Shown in pieces: positions 41,598 to 49,431 of a stretch of DNA of 64,000 nt. The notes below the pieces were generated by a model. That model made no database searches and had not been told where the DNA came from. It saw nothing but the letters and a program-made list of their open reading frames with translations. The translations under genes and the position numbers were made by a program. Position 1 is the first letter of the stretch. Each line of letters opens with the position of its first letter. Location of the stretch: contig CAAGAN010000033.1 of the NCBI GenBank assembly GCA_900767825.1, forward strand, positions 124,001-188,000, written 5' to 3'. The stretch is from Bacilli bacterium. Lineage in GTDB: Bacteria; Bacillota_I; Bacilli_A; RFN20; CAG-826.

Positions 41598-42689
41598 TTA
41601 GATAAGGTTATGATCGACACAATATTTATAGAAGGATCTTTCGCCATCGAAATCAGAATCTTTTGCATCTGTATAACCAGTATGTGAATAAAGGTTATAT
41701 AGATAATAGGCACCAGTTCCTTCTTGGTTCTTATCACCATCTTTGGATAATTCCTTGAAGGCATGGACAACTGCATCTTTCTTTTCTTTTGATAAGTTGC
41801 TTCTAGCAGAGATGGTATCGTTATAGATTCCATCGGTGATAGCGATTACTTTATAATCAGTGAATAATTTCTTATCTTGATAATGAGCAGAATCGGATTT
41901 GGAATAGAAGTTAGAATATCTAACATCGGTATATCCCCAGAATCCAGCAACTTCACCTTTCATCATGGCTTCGCAAGCAGCGGAATAACCGGATTTGCCA
42001 AAGTCACGACCCTTGATTTGCTTAGAGGCATCGGTGATTTCATCAACCATGGACATGCCGTGGTCAGCAAGATATTTTAAAGGACGTAAATATCCAGCCC
42101 CGGAAGTATTTCCCATACGACCAACAGTTTTGCCAGCCATATCAAGAATATCAATCTTGCCATCTTTGTTGACATCAACGTAGTCTTCATTTCTAACGAC
42201 TAATTGGGAAGTATACCAGTTGACTTGTTCGGTGGATTGTTGTCCAAGGTATTCATAGCCTTCGACTTCGCCGTTCATGGCCTTGATTTGTTCAGCTTCG
42301 GTTTTATAGTCTTTTTGAACTTGGTATCCATCACGGACAGAAGTAACTAAAACTTCGACTTTTCCTGGATTTTTTAGGGTAACTTCGGCATAGCCAGAAG
42401 CAGTAAGGAATCCAATATCGATTTGGTCAGCTAACAAAGCAGTTGTAGTTGCAGCATAATCGGTACCAGTAGTAATGGAGAACTTGTAATTTGGTTCGAT
42501 CTTTTCAAGAAGAGGAGCCATCTTTTTGGCTAAAGTAGCTAATTTTTCTGGAGCATTAGAAGGAACGAATTGGATTTTGATGGTTTCCTTTTCATCACCA
42601 GGTTCGGTTGAATTGCCGCCACAAGATGCAGCGATAGCGGCTACACTAAGGAGTCCGCCGAGTAGGAAGAATTTATTGACTTTCTTCAT
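41598..42689 (-). CDS. phnD: Phosphate/phosphonate-binding lipoprotein (PhnD)
   Basis: The substrate-binding part of the ABC importer, 363 residues. A lipoprotein signal peptide ends in AASC (Cys23), followed by a Gly/Asn/Ser linker and the periplasmic-binding fold: IQFVPSNAPEKLATLAKKM, LLADQIDIGFLTASGYAEV, then GRMGNTSGAGYLRP. The S/T-rich loops fit a phosphate-like oxyanion pocket. AAAGGAT precedes the ATG. No C-P lyase gene is near, so the ligand could be phosphate, phosphite, a phosphonate or an ester. Confidence 0.9.
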   Translation of the reverse strand: MKKVNKFFLLGGLLSVAAIAASCGGNSTEPGDEKETIKIQFVPSNAPEKLATLAKKMAPLLEKIEPNYKFSITTGTDYAATTTALLADQIDIGFLTASGYAEVTLKNPGKVEVLVTSVRDGYQVQKDYKTEAEQIKAMNGEVEGYEYLGQQSTEQVNWYTSQLVVRNEDYVDVNKDGKIDILDMAGKTVGRMGNTSGAGYLRPLKYLADHGMSMVDEITDASKQIKGRDFGKSGYSAACEAMMKGEVAGFWGYTDVRYSNFYSKSDSAHYQDKKLFTDYKVIAITDGIYNDTISARSNLSKEKKDAVVHAFKELSKDGDKNQEGTGAYYLYNLYSHTGYTDAKDSDFDGERSFYKYCVDHNLI

Positions 42690-42718
42690 GTCATATCCTT
42701 TCAGGCCTATAAGCCGGA

Positions 42719-42746
42719 GTTATACTAGATTTGGTTTAAGGTTGAA
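42719..42746 (-). promoter_or_regulatory. Candidate phnD promoter
   Basis: TTCAAC (42746-42741), a 16-base spacer and TATAAC (42724-42719) on the minus strand. The start near 42712 leaves a 23-nt leader with the AAAGGAT site. Confidence 0.5.
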
Positions 42747-42825
42747 TTTAATTCCTCTTGCCAATTCCAATCTAACTATCTCTACAATGTAAACTATTCG
42801 GGCGCAAAGAAAAGAACTATTTTTT

Positions 42826-42839
42826 TGAAAGCGCTATCA
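42826..42839. promoter_or_regulatory. Perfect cre box upstream of phnD
   Basis: TGAAAGCGCTATCA fits the CcpA consensus TGWAARCGYTWNCW at all 14 positions. It lies about 120 bp upstream of the likely phnD start, so its role there is unclear. Confidence 0.65.
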
Positions 42840-43070
42840 TATAGAAAAAGATACACTTCTTATTTGACTTAAAGTATAATTAAATTTCTAAAAGATTCGA
42901 TAAATACGGAACTTTTGTTTTTTGTAATAAATTATTTTACTCTAATAAAAGCCATCTTACTAGACAGGAAAAATTATTTTTAGTTAAGGCAAGTGCTTAT
43001 AAGTCTTTTAAGAGTTTTGCATTATTCATTTTTTAATAACATTTTAAAAAATTCCAAGCAACCCCTCTAA

Positions 43071-43097
43071 CAAAAAAGCCCCTCACTTAGGAAGGGC
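43071..43097 (-). terminator. Terminator of the glycosyltransferase-degV operon
   Basis: GCCCTTC and GAGGGGC pair around CTAAGT, followed by six T on the minus strand, 18 bases after the degV stop. Confidence 0.85.
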
Positions 43098-43114
43098 GAA
43101 ACAACTAGATAATA

Positions 43115-43972
43115 TTATTCAACGTGGCCATCGCCATCATTGAAATAAAGTATTCCAAGGCAATGAGGACCGCAATGGCAAGAAATAGTAGCACCTGCAG
43201 TTGTAGGAATTATTTCCTTGAATCCTTCTTTTTTTAGTCTTTCTCTAACTGCAGCAACAACTTCATCTGGAGCGGTCGAATAAGTAATAAATACACGGCT
43301 ATGGTCAGGATTATTATATTTAGCTAATGTATCTTCTACATAACCCATGACAGCCTTAAGCATGTTGCCTCTATATTTGCCCCCTACTCCCATCTTTCCA
43401 TCCTTAACATAGATGGCAGGCTTGATTTTTAATATATTGGCACCAAGCATCTTCAAATATGAGCATCTTCCGCCTTTATATAGATAATTAACTGATTCAA
43501 GGGAGAAAGAAGCTTGGTCAAATGGGATTCTTTCTTTTAATAAATTAACTATTTCTTCTGGGGCATGGTTATTTTTAGCAAGAATAGAAGCGTAGATAGC
43601 TTGAAGAGCAATGCCAGTAGAAAGAGACCTAGTATCGATAACATCAACCTTATTATCTAATTTAGCAGCGGCATTTCTAGCATTAAGACAAGCACAAGAT
43701 ATTTCACTAGATAAACAGAAATGAATTACATGGTCATATTCTTTTAAAAGGGATGTGAAATGTTCACTGTATTGATATTCATTAACCGCGGCTGTATGAG
43801 GTAAAGTGCCGGTTTTCTCTGTATATTCATAAAGATCTTCAGGCTTAACCTCGCCATCTAATCCTTGTTTCTCGCCCATAACCAAAGTAAATGGAAGGGT
43901 ATGGATATCATATTTAGCTAAAAGTTCTTTTGGTAAATCGATTGTAGATTCGGCCGATATAGCAATTTTCAT
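43115..43972 (-). CDS. DegV-family fatty-acid-binding protein
   Basis: 285 residues of the DegV/FakB fold, which presents fatty acids to a FakA kinase. SAESTIDLP at the N-terminus, TGIALQAIYAS near 103-113 and SYLKMLGA near 174-181 are diagnostic. AAAGGAG precedes the ATG. It follows the GT4 gene by three bases, coupling fatty-acid handling with a probable glycolipid enzyme. FakA is not in the window. Confidence 0.85.
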   Translation of the reverse strand: MKIAISAESTIDLPKELLAKYDIHTLPFTLVMGEKQGLDGEVKPEDLYEYTEKTGTLPHTAAVNEYQYSEHFTSLLKEYDHVIHFCLSSEISCACLNARNAAAKLDNKVDVIDTRSLSTGIALQAIYASILAKNNHAPEEIVNLLKERIPFDQASFSLESVNYLYKGGRCSYLKMLGANILKIKPAIYVKDGKMGVGGKYRGNMLKAVMGYVEDTLAKYNNPDHSRVFITYSTAPDEVVAAVRERLKKEGFKEIIPTTAGATISCHCGPHCLGILYFNDGDGHVE

Positions 43973-43974
43973 AA

Positions 43975-45057
43975 TTAATTGTTCTCCTTTAAAGGCTTAA
44001 TAAGTTTCTTCTTTTTGCATTTAGCCCATTTATTATAAATCCTAAAATAATATTCTCGCCACAATTTAGATACATTATCCTTGCAGTAATATGATGATAT
44101 CTTCTCACTTTTATTAACTGCATCTTTATAAAAAGAGCTATCAGTTGCAAGCTTTTTTATTACATTAGAAAAGGATGCAACATCATTCCCGACTAGATAA
44201 TCATTAAATAAAATGTCTTTATACAAATCTAAATCTCTAAGTAGGAATGGGGTTTTTGTAGAGGCGGCTTCTAATATGGACATCGGGAATAATTCATTAT
44301 AAGAAGGCATGAATAATAAATCCGCCATATTGAATATCTCATTCATTTGCTTCCTTGGGATGATACCTAGGAATCTAACATTGCTAGGAGGATTATCCAT
44401 GACTTTTTTAAGTTCTTCATATCCATCCGTTAGTTTTCCAAAGCTAAATCCACCAGCCCAGACAAACATCTTGTCAGGGTTATCTTTTGCAACTTCAACA
44501 AAATCTAGTACCCCTTTTCTAGTCTGGACCTGCCCTACTCCAATCGTAACGAATTTATCCTTATCTATATTATATTTATCTTTAATCTTATCCTTTTCTT
44601 CTTTTGGAAGGGGATGGAACTGGGTTGTGGAAACATAATTTGGAATGTAGGTTATGTTTTCTTCTTTCATCCCAAGTTCTACTAAAGGTTTAATAAAAAT
44701 TGGGTTAACTACAACGATTTCATCAGCTTTTTTATAAGTCGCGATGACATATTTCTTAAATATATTGAAAGCGAATTTAGGTAGATGAATGGATCCATCT
44801 AAAGTAGTTGGCAAGAAATGGACATAGATGACATTTACATGATGTTTGTTCATCCTAACATAGAATTTAGGATTAACTGTATGCACATGGTAAATATCAG
44901 CCTTTCCTTTGTCTTTTTTCTCTAGGACTGTAAATACATCCTTATTTTCTTTTACTAGACTTACTTGTTCTAGATAAGCACTGCCGACTCCTTGTCCTTC
45001 AACTGAAGTAGCTTCAGAAAGCATTCTTATTCTTAAGTGATTGATTTTATTTTCCAT
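43975..45057 (-). CDS. Family 4 glycosyltransferase, possibly glycolipid synthesis
   Basis: 360 residues with a GT-B fold. VGVGQVQTRKGVLDFVEVA near 178-196 is the donor-site start, and MPSYNELFPMSILEAASTKTPF near 275 holds the EX7E-type motif. GT4 proteins of this shape in Bacilli make diacylglycerol glycolipids or capsule. The basic C-terminal tail (KWAKCKKKKLIK) would suit membrane contact. It is leaderless: TAGAAT then six bases then ATG. It heads an operon with degV. Confidence 0.75.
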   Translation of the reverse strand: MENKINHLRIRMLSEATSVEGQGVGSAYLEQVSLVKENKDVFTVLEKKDKGKADIYHVHTVNPKFYVRMNKHHVNVIYVHFLPTTLDGSIHLPKFAFNIFKKYVIATYKKADEIVVVNPIFIKPLVELGMKEENITYIPNYVSTTQFHPLPKEEKDKIKDKYNIDKDKFVTIGVGQVQTRKGVLDFVEVAKDNPDKMFVWAGGFSFGKLTDGYEELKKVMDNPPSNVRFLGIIPRKQMNEIFNMADLLFMPSYNELFPMSILEAASTKTPFLLRDLDLYKDILFNDYLVGNDVASFSNVIKKLATDSSFYKDAVNKSEKISSYYCKDNVSKLWREYYFRIYNKWAKCKKKKLIKPLKENN

Positions 45058-45063
45058 GGGAAT

Positions 45064-45069
45064 ATTCTA
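45064..45069 (-). promoter_or_regulatory. -10 element for leaderless glycosyltransferase-degV mRNA
   Basis: TAGAAT on the minus strand, six bases, then the ATG at 45057; no ribosome site. Confidence 0.55.
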
Positions 45070-45105
45070 CAAAAATTACGTTAAGAAAACTATTGCTAAT
45101 ATATA

Positions 45106-45132
45106 AGAAAAAAGCCTAACCATCGGTTAAGC
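45106..45132 (-). terminator. Terminator of tRNA-Thr
   Basis: GCTTAACC and GGTTAGGC pair around GAT, followed by a run of six T on the minus strand, 13 bases after the tRNA CCA end. Confidence 0.88.
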
Positions 45133-45144
45133 CTAATTTTCATT

Positions 45145-45218
45145 TGGTGCCCTCACCCTTAGTCGAAAAGAGGTCTGATCCTTACCATGGATCCGTTCTA
45201 CCGCTGAACTATGAGGGC
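45145..45218 (-). tRNA. tRNA-Thr (anticodon GGT), CCA encoded
   Basis: A 74-nt cloverleaf. The acceptor arms GCCCTCA and TGAGGGC pair perfectly, the D stem is GTTC/GAAC, the anticodon stem GATCC/GGATC encloses ATGGTAA (anticodon GGT, reading ACC/ACU), and the T loop is TTCGACT. Discriminator A and CCA are encoded. It has its own promoter and terminator, so it is a single-tRNA unit. Confidence 0.95.
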
Positions 45219-45259
45219 GGTAAGCCGATAAGCTCGCTACAAACTCTTTCGGCTTGATG

Positions 45260-45288
45260 ATTATAGTAAGAACCCCCACTAGTAGCAA
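45260..45288 (-). promoter_or_regulatory. Promoter of tRNA-Thr
   Basis: TTGCTA (45288-45283), a 17-base spacer and TATAAT (45265-45260) on the minus strand, the best-matched promoter in the window. The start near 45253 gives a 35-nt pre-tRNA leader containing an AGCCGA/TCGGCT hairpin. Confidence 0.82.
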
Positions 45289-45318
45289 GAACTTTTTTCG
45301 AATTTTCCCATTTTTATG

Positions 45319-46029
45319 CTAGTTAACGCCGACATAGGACAAATATGGGGTAGAAATCATGGTTTCACTATCAATTGAGCCGGTAGTGCTTAAACATACC
45401 CTTCCTTTTCCTCTTGATTTATCTAACCCTTCATAAGTAGTTAATTTATTCACATCTAACGTAACATTCTTATAAGTTAAAGATGTGTATGTACCAATTT
45501 TATAAAGTATACCCTTATAATCCAAATATCCTTCATTATCAGAAATTATCTTCATCTCCCCTTCAATAACAAAGGAATAGATTTTCGAAGAATTAGACTC
45601 CAATTCATTAGCCTTATGTTTCCCAAAATATAATGACGAAAGATATGGGGTTTCCAATAAATCCATGTCATTATTGCAATAGGAGCCGTTCGCATAAGTG
45701 ATAACTCCGATACAATCCTTATTATCTGTAAATATATTAGAATCGATTTCATCATCGCTTAACAATTTGTCGTCCTTATAGATGTCCGTGCCTAAAATGT
45801 TAATGCCGTTATCAACTTTCTTAGGATTGATTTTAAATAAGGTGCCATTCCATTTGAAATAGGAATTACCTTCAAGATCATAAATGCTTCCTTCCACTTG
45901 ATTAGTAGAAATAGTTTTAGATAATAGGATACATTCATTGCCAAAATCTTTAGACGAAGATTCTTGATGTCCGCAAGAAATTAAAGCCAAAGAAACTAAA
46001 AAAGATAATAATAAGTTTTTGGTTTTCAT
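45319..46029 (-). CDS. Double-unit lipoprotein of a local paralogous family
   Basis: A 236-residue lipoprotein (lipobox LISC) with two repeats. The first (about 40-135) has VEGSIYDLEG, YFKWNGTLFKI and YANGS. The second (about 140-236) has IEGEMKIISD, YLDYKGILYKI and a TPYLSYVGVN end. The first half resembles the 46549 gene and the second the 46177 gene. I start at the ATG at 46029 with an AGAGAGG site; the upstream in-frame start lacks a signal. Function unknown. Confidence 0.7.
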   Translation of the reverse strand: MKTKNLLLSFLVSLALISCGHQESSSKDFGNECILLSKTISTNQVEGSIYDLEGNSYFKWNGTLFKINPKKVDNGINILGTDIYKDDKLLSDDEIDSNIFTDNKDCIGVITYANGSYCNNDMDLLETPYLSSLYFGKHKANELESNSSKIYSFVIEGEMKIISDNEGYLDYKGILYKIGTYTSLTYKNVTLDVNKLTTYEGLDKSRGKGRVCLSTTGSIDSETMISTPYLSYVGVN

Positions 46030-46102
46030 TTTTATAATCCTCTCTTTCAATGTTTAGGATTTATCTAGCATTTCTGACAATGCCAAAGTTCATCCCGCTA
46101 TC

Positions 46103-46131
46103 ATAATAACCTTAAATTAAACTAAAAACAA
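46103..46131 (-). promoter_or_regulatory. Promoter of the double-unit lipoprotein gene
   Basis: TTGTTT (46131-46126), a 17-base spacer and TATTAT (46108-46103) on the minus strand, lying in the 147-bp gap between lipoprotein genes. Confidence 0.55.
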
Positions 46132-46176
46132 TATTACAATTACGGATTTACAAACTTCTAAAACACGTAATTATAT

Positions 46177-46536
46177 TTATAGGATATAAAGGCTTTTTAA
46201 CACAAAATGCGATAAATCCTTATAATCTTCATAAGAATCATCAAAAGCAGACATTTGGAAACATATTGTTCCTCTTGCATCTACTCCATCTACAAAATGA
46301 TAGGTTTTTTTATCTACTGTTCCCTCTCCGTTAACATCTAGACGAGTCTTTTCGTAATCAAATTCAAATAAAATCTCTTTGTAATTAAAATATACTTCTT
46401 CATTAGAAATTACTTTTATAGTTCCAATTAATTCAAAACTAATGAAAGTAGGTTTCTTTTTATTTTCAATAGAATTAGAGGTCCCACAAGAAGCAAATAA
46501 TGATGCCGAAATTAAGAATAATGCAATCTTTTTCAT
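46177..46536 (-). CDS. Single-unit lipoprotein, paralogue of the neighbours
   Basis: 119 residues with a signal peptide and lipobox FASC (Cys16). The mature part shares the pattern LIGTIKVISN, YFNYKEILFEF and RLDVNGEGTVD with the second half of the 45319 gene. AGAGGGGG precedes the ATG, 12 bases after the previous gene. Function unknown; no family recognised. Confidence 0.65.
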   Translation of the reverse strand: MKKIALFLISASLFASCGTSNSIENKKKPTFISFELIGTIKVISNEEVYFNYKEILFEFDYEKTRLDVNGEGTVDKKTYHFVDGVDARGTICFQMSAFDDSYEDYKDLSHFVLKSLYIL

Positions 46537-46548
46537 GTTAACCCCCTC

Positions 46549-46959
46549 TTAATTTAGTCTAAGCTCCGCTAAATAAGGCGCTACGAATGACTTATCCTGC
46601 CAGGCACAACTTTCATCGCTTCCATTTGCATAACATATTTTGCCAAGGCAAATCGCACCTTCTTTAAATGTATTTTCATCAATTTTTTTATGGTCTAGAC
46701 GTTTGCCATTACGATAAATAAGAGTTTGAGGCATCGTAAAAGAGAGACCTTTGCTTAATAAAATCTTGAAGTAAGCCCCATCAAATTTAAAGTAATCGCC
46801 CTCTCCAGGTATTTTATGTATTTCTCCTTCTAATTCTTTAGTAAGAATAAAACGATTTATCATTATGCAAGAATTGTTACTAGATGAAGATTCTACTTCC
46901 CCGCAGCTAAATAGGCCAATAGAAGCTAAACCCAATAAAATTAATTTTTTGAATTTCAT
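46549..46959 (-). CDS. Single-unit lipoprotein, paralogue of the neighbours
   Basis: 136 residues with lipobox LFSC (Cys19) and a single repeat: LEGEIHKIPG, DYFKFDGAYFKI, LIYRNGKRLDHKKIDENTF and YANGSDES, ending APYLAELRLN. It matches the first half of the 45319 gene. AAGGGGA precedes the ATG. It heads the cluster and is divergent from pflB. Confidence 0.68.
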   Translation of the reverse strand: MKFKKLILLGLASIGLFSCGEVESSSSNNSCIMINRFILTKELEGEIHKIPGEGDYFKFDGAYFKILLSKGLSFTMPQTLIYRNGKRLDHKKIDENTFKEGAICLGKICYANGSDESCAWQDKSFVAPYLAELRLN

Positions 46960-46984
46960 AAATCCCCTTTTTGTTCATTAGAAA

Positions 46985-47013
46985 ATGATAATGCCACTAA
47001 TTTTAAGTATCAA
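46985..47013 (-). promoter_or_regulatory. Promoter of the lipoprotein cluster
   Basis: TTGATA (47013-47008), a 17-base spacer and TATCAT (46990-46985) on the minus strand. The start near 46978 leaves a 19-nt leader. Confidence 0.6.
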
Positions 47014-47078
47014 TATCCGCTAACCTAAAAAGGGGAAAATGTAGAATTTATTGGAGTAAAAAACCCATCAATATTCAA

Positions 47079-47092
47079 TGTAAGCGTTTTCA
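47079..47092. promoter_or_regulatory. Perfect cre box upstream of pflB
   Basis: TGTAAGCGTTTTCA fits the CcpA consensus at all 14 positions. It lies about 70-83 bp above the predicted pflB start, the kind of place from which CcpA activates some overflow genes, and about 100 bp above the divergent lipoprotein promoter. Confidence 0.72.
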
Positions 47093-47146
47093 ATAAAGTT
47101 AAGTTATCTTTCATGAGCAAATCCTTAGACTTGATGCTACTTATTT

Positions 47147-47155
47147 TGTTATACT
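47147..47155 (+). promoter_or_regulatory. Extended -10 promoter of pflBA
   Basis: TGT directly precedes TATACT (47150-47155). TAGACT 18 bases upstream (47126-47131) is a weak -35. The leader is about 26 nt and carries AGGAGG (47171-47176). Confidence 0.6.
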
Positions 47156-47187
47156 AGCCACGCAAAAAACAGGAGGAAAAACCAATT

Positions 47188-49431
47188 ATGATCAATGAAG
47201 AATACTACGATACATTCAAAGGTTCCAAATGGAAAGAAGACATCGATGTAAGAGACTTCATCGTCTCTAACTACACTCCTTATGATGGAGATGAATCTTT
47301 CTTGGAAGGACCAAGCGAAAATACCTCTGCCTTATGGGCAAAATTACAAGAACTCCAAAAGAAAGAAAGAGAAAATGGCGGAGTACTTGATATGGAAGAA
47401 GATGTCGTCTCTTCTTTAACTAGCTATGGCCCTGGCTACCTAGATAAAGATAAAGAAGTAGTCGTCGGACTCCAAACCGATAAGCCACTTAAAAGAGCTT
47501 TCATGCCTTATGGCGGTATCAAGATGGCAGAAGAAAGCCTTAAGACTTATGGATATACCCCAAATCCAGAATTACATAAGATTTTTACTACCTATCACAA
47601 AACCCATAACGATGGAGTTTTTGATGCCTATACACCAGAAATACTCCACTGCCGTCACAATAAGATAATCACTGGTCTTCCAGATACTTATGGAAGAGGA
47701 AGGATTGTCGGCGACTATAGACGTATTGCCTTATATGGTATCGATTACCTTATCGAAAAGAAAAAGGAAGATCTAACACTTACCGACGATGGGGAAATGT
47801 GCGAAGAAATCGTCAAGGAAAGAGAAGAAATCTCCATGCAGATAAAAGCCCTTAAGCAAATTAAGGAAATGGCTTCTATCTATGGATTTGATATCTCTAA
47901 GCCTGCAAAAGATGCCAAAGAAGCTTTCCAATGGCTATATTTTGGCTATCTTGCTGCTATTAAGACCCAAAACGGCGCTGCCATGTCAGTTGGTAGAATC
48001 TCTACTTTCTTAGATATCTATATTGAAAGAGATCTCCAAAAAGGAATATTGACCGAAAAAGAAGCCCAGGAATTAGTAGACCAAATCGTCTTGAAATTCC
48101 GTATGGTCAAATTTGCCCGTATCCCTTCTTATAACGCCTTATTCTCTGGTGACCCAATCTGGGCAACCTTAGAAGTTGCTGGTATGTGTAGCGATGGAAG
48201 AAGCATGGTTACTAAAAATGACTTCCGCTTCTTGCATACATTAGAAAATATGGGACCAAGCCCAGAGCCAAACCTCACTGTCTTATATTCTTCTAAATTA
48301 CCTATTGGATTTAAGAAATATGCATCCCATATCTCTATATTAACTAGCTCCATCCAATATGAAAATGATGATGTCATGCGCCCAGTCTGGAAAGATGACT
48401 ATTCTATTTGCTGCTGCGTCTCCGCTACTGAAACTGGTAAGGAATATCAATTCTTCGGAGCTAGAGCCAATTTAGCAAAATGCTTGCTATATGCGATTAA
48501 TGGTGGCGTTGATGAAAAGACATTTGAACAAGTCGGTCCAAAATATCGTCCTTGCGTTGGAGAATATCTTGACTATGAAGATGTCCTAGAAAAATATAAG
48601 GATATGATGAAATGGCTTGCCAAAGTCTATGTCGAAGCCTTAAATATCATCCATTACATGCACGATAAATATTATTATGAAGCTGCTGAAATGGCTTTAA
48701 TTGATTCCCATCCAATGAGGAGCTTTGCCACTGGTATTGCCGGATTTAGCCATGTTGTCGACTCTTTAAGTGCTATAAAATATGCCAAAGTCAAGCCAAT
48801 TAGAAACGAAAAGGGCATTGCCGTTGATTTTGAAATCGAAGGCGACTTCCCACGCTACGGTAACGATGATGATAGAGCTGACTTAATTGCTGTACATTTG
48901 TTAAAGACTTTCATGGATTATATCGCTTCTAGAAAGACTTACCGCAACTCCAAGCCAACTACTTCCATTCTTACCATCACTTCTAATGTTGTATATGGAA
49001 AGGCTACTGGAACTCTACCAGATGGAAGAAAAGCCGGCGAACCTCTTTCCCCAGGCGCTAACCCAAGCTATGGAGCTGAAAAGAATGGATTGCTTGCTTC
49101 CTTGAATTCTTTATGCAAACTTCCATATGAATATGCTCTTGATGGTATCTCTAATACCCAAACAATCAATACCGATTGCCTTGGACATAGCGATTCCGAA
49201 CGTATCTCTAACCTAGTCAATGTCCTTGATGGATATTTTGATGGAGGTGCCCACCACCTTAATGTCAATGTATTCGGCAAGGAAAAACTAATCGACTGCA
49301 TGAACCATCCAGAAAAGCCAGAATATGCAAACTTCACTATCCGTGTTTCTGGTTATGCTGTAAAATTTATTAACTTAACAAAGGAACAACAGCTCGATGT
49401 CATTGCTAGAACCTGCCACGAACACCTCTAA
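47188..49431 (+). CDS. pflB: Formate acetyltransferase (pyruvate formate-lyase)
   Basis: PflB splits pyruvate plus CoA into formate and acetyl-CoA under anoxic conditions. The 747 residues hold the active-site cysteines as a CCC run at 408-410 (family: CC) and the glycyl-radical motif RVSGYAV with Gly722. The strong AGGAGG site, ending 11 bases before the ATG, fixes the start. pflA follows with a 35-base overlap. A perfect cre box upstream suggests control by sugar supply. An oxygen-sensitive enzyme like this means an anaerobic, mixed-acid lifestyle. Confidence 0.97.
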   Translation: MINEEYYDTFKGSKWKEDIDVRDFIVSNYTPYDGDESFLEGPSENTSALWAKLQELQKKERENGGVLDMEEDVVSSLTSYGPGYLDKDKEVVVGLQTDKPLKRAFMPYGGIKMAEESLKTYGYTPNPELHKIFTTYHKTHNDGVFDAYTPEILHCRHNKIITGLPDTYGRGRIVGDYRRIALYGIDYLIEKKKEDLTLTDDGEMCEEIVKEREEISMQIKALKQIKEMASIYGFDISKPAKDAKEAFQWLYFGYLAAIKTQNGAAMSVGRISTFLDIYIERDLQKGILTEKEAQELVDQIVLKFRMVKFARIPSYNALFSGDPIWATLEVAGMCSDGRSMVTKNDFRFLHTLENMGPSPEPNLTVLYSSKLPIGFKKYASHISILTSSIQYENDDVMRPVWKDDYSICCCVSATETGKEYQFFGARANLAKCLLYAINGGVDEKTFEQVGPKYRPCVGEYLDYEDVLEKYKDMMKWLAKVYVEALNIIHYMHDKYYYEAAEMALIDSHPMRSFATGIAGFSHVVDSLSAIKYAKVKPIRNEKGIAVDFEIEGDFPRYGNDDDRADLIAVHLLKTFMDYIASRKTYRNSKPTTSILTITSNVVYGKATGTLPDGRKAGEPLSPGANPSYGAEKNGLLASLNSLCKLPYEYALDGISNTQTINTDCLGHSDSERISNLVNVLDGYFDGGAHHLNVNVFGKEKLIDCMNHPEKPEYANFTIRVSGYAVKFINLTKEQQLDVIARTCHEHL

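Larger units (their letters stand above)
42690..43114. other. 425-bp intergenic region between degV and phnD
   Basis: This AT-rich stretch holds the degV terminator, a perfect cre box and the phnD promoter, all described separately. I see no ORF with a ribosome site and no RNA gene. About 230 bp between the cre box and the terminator remain unexplained. Confidence 0.7.
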
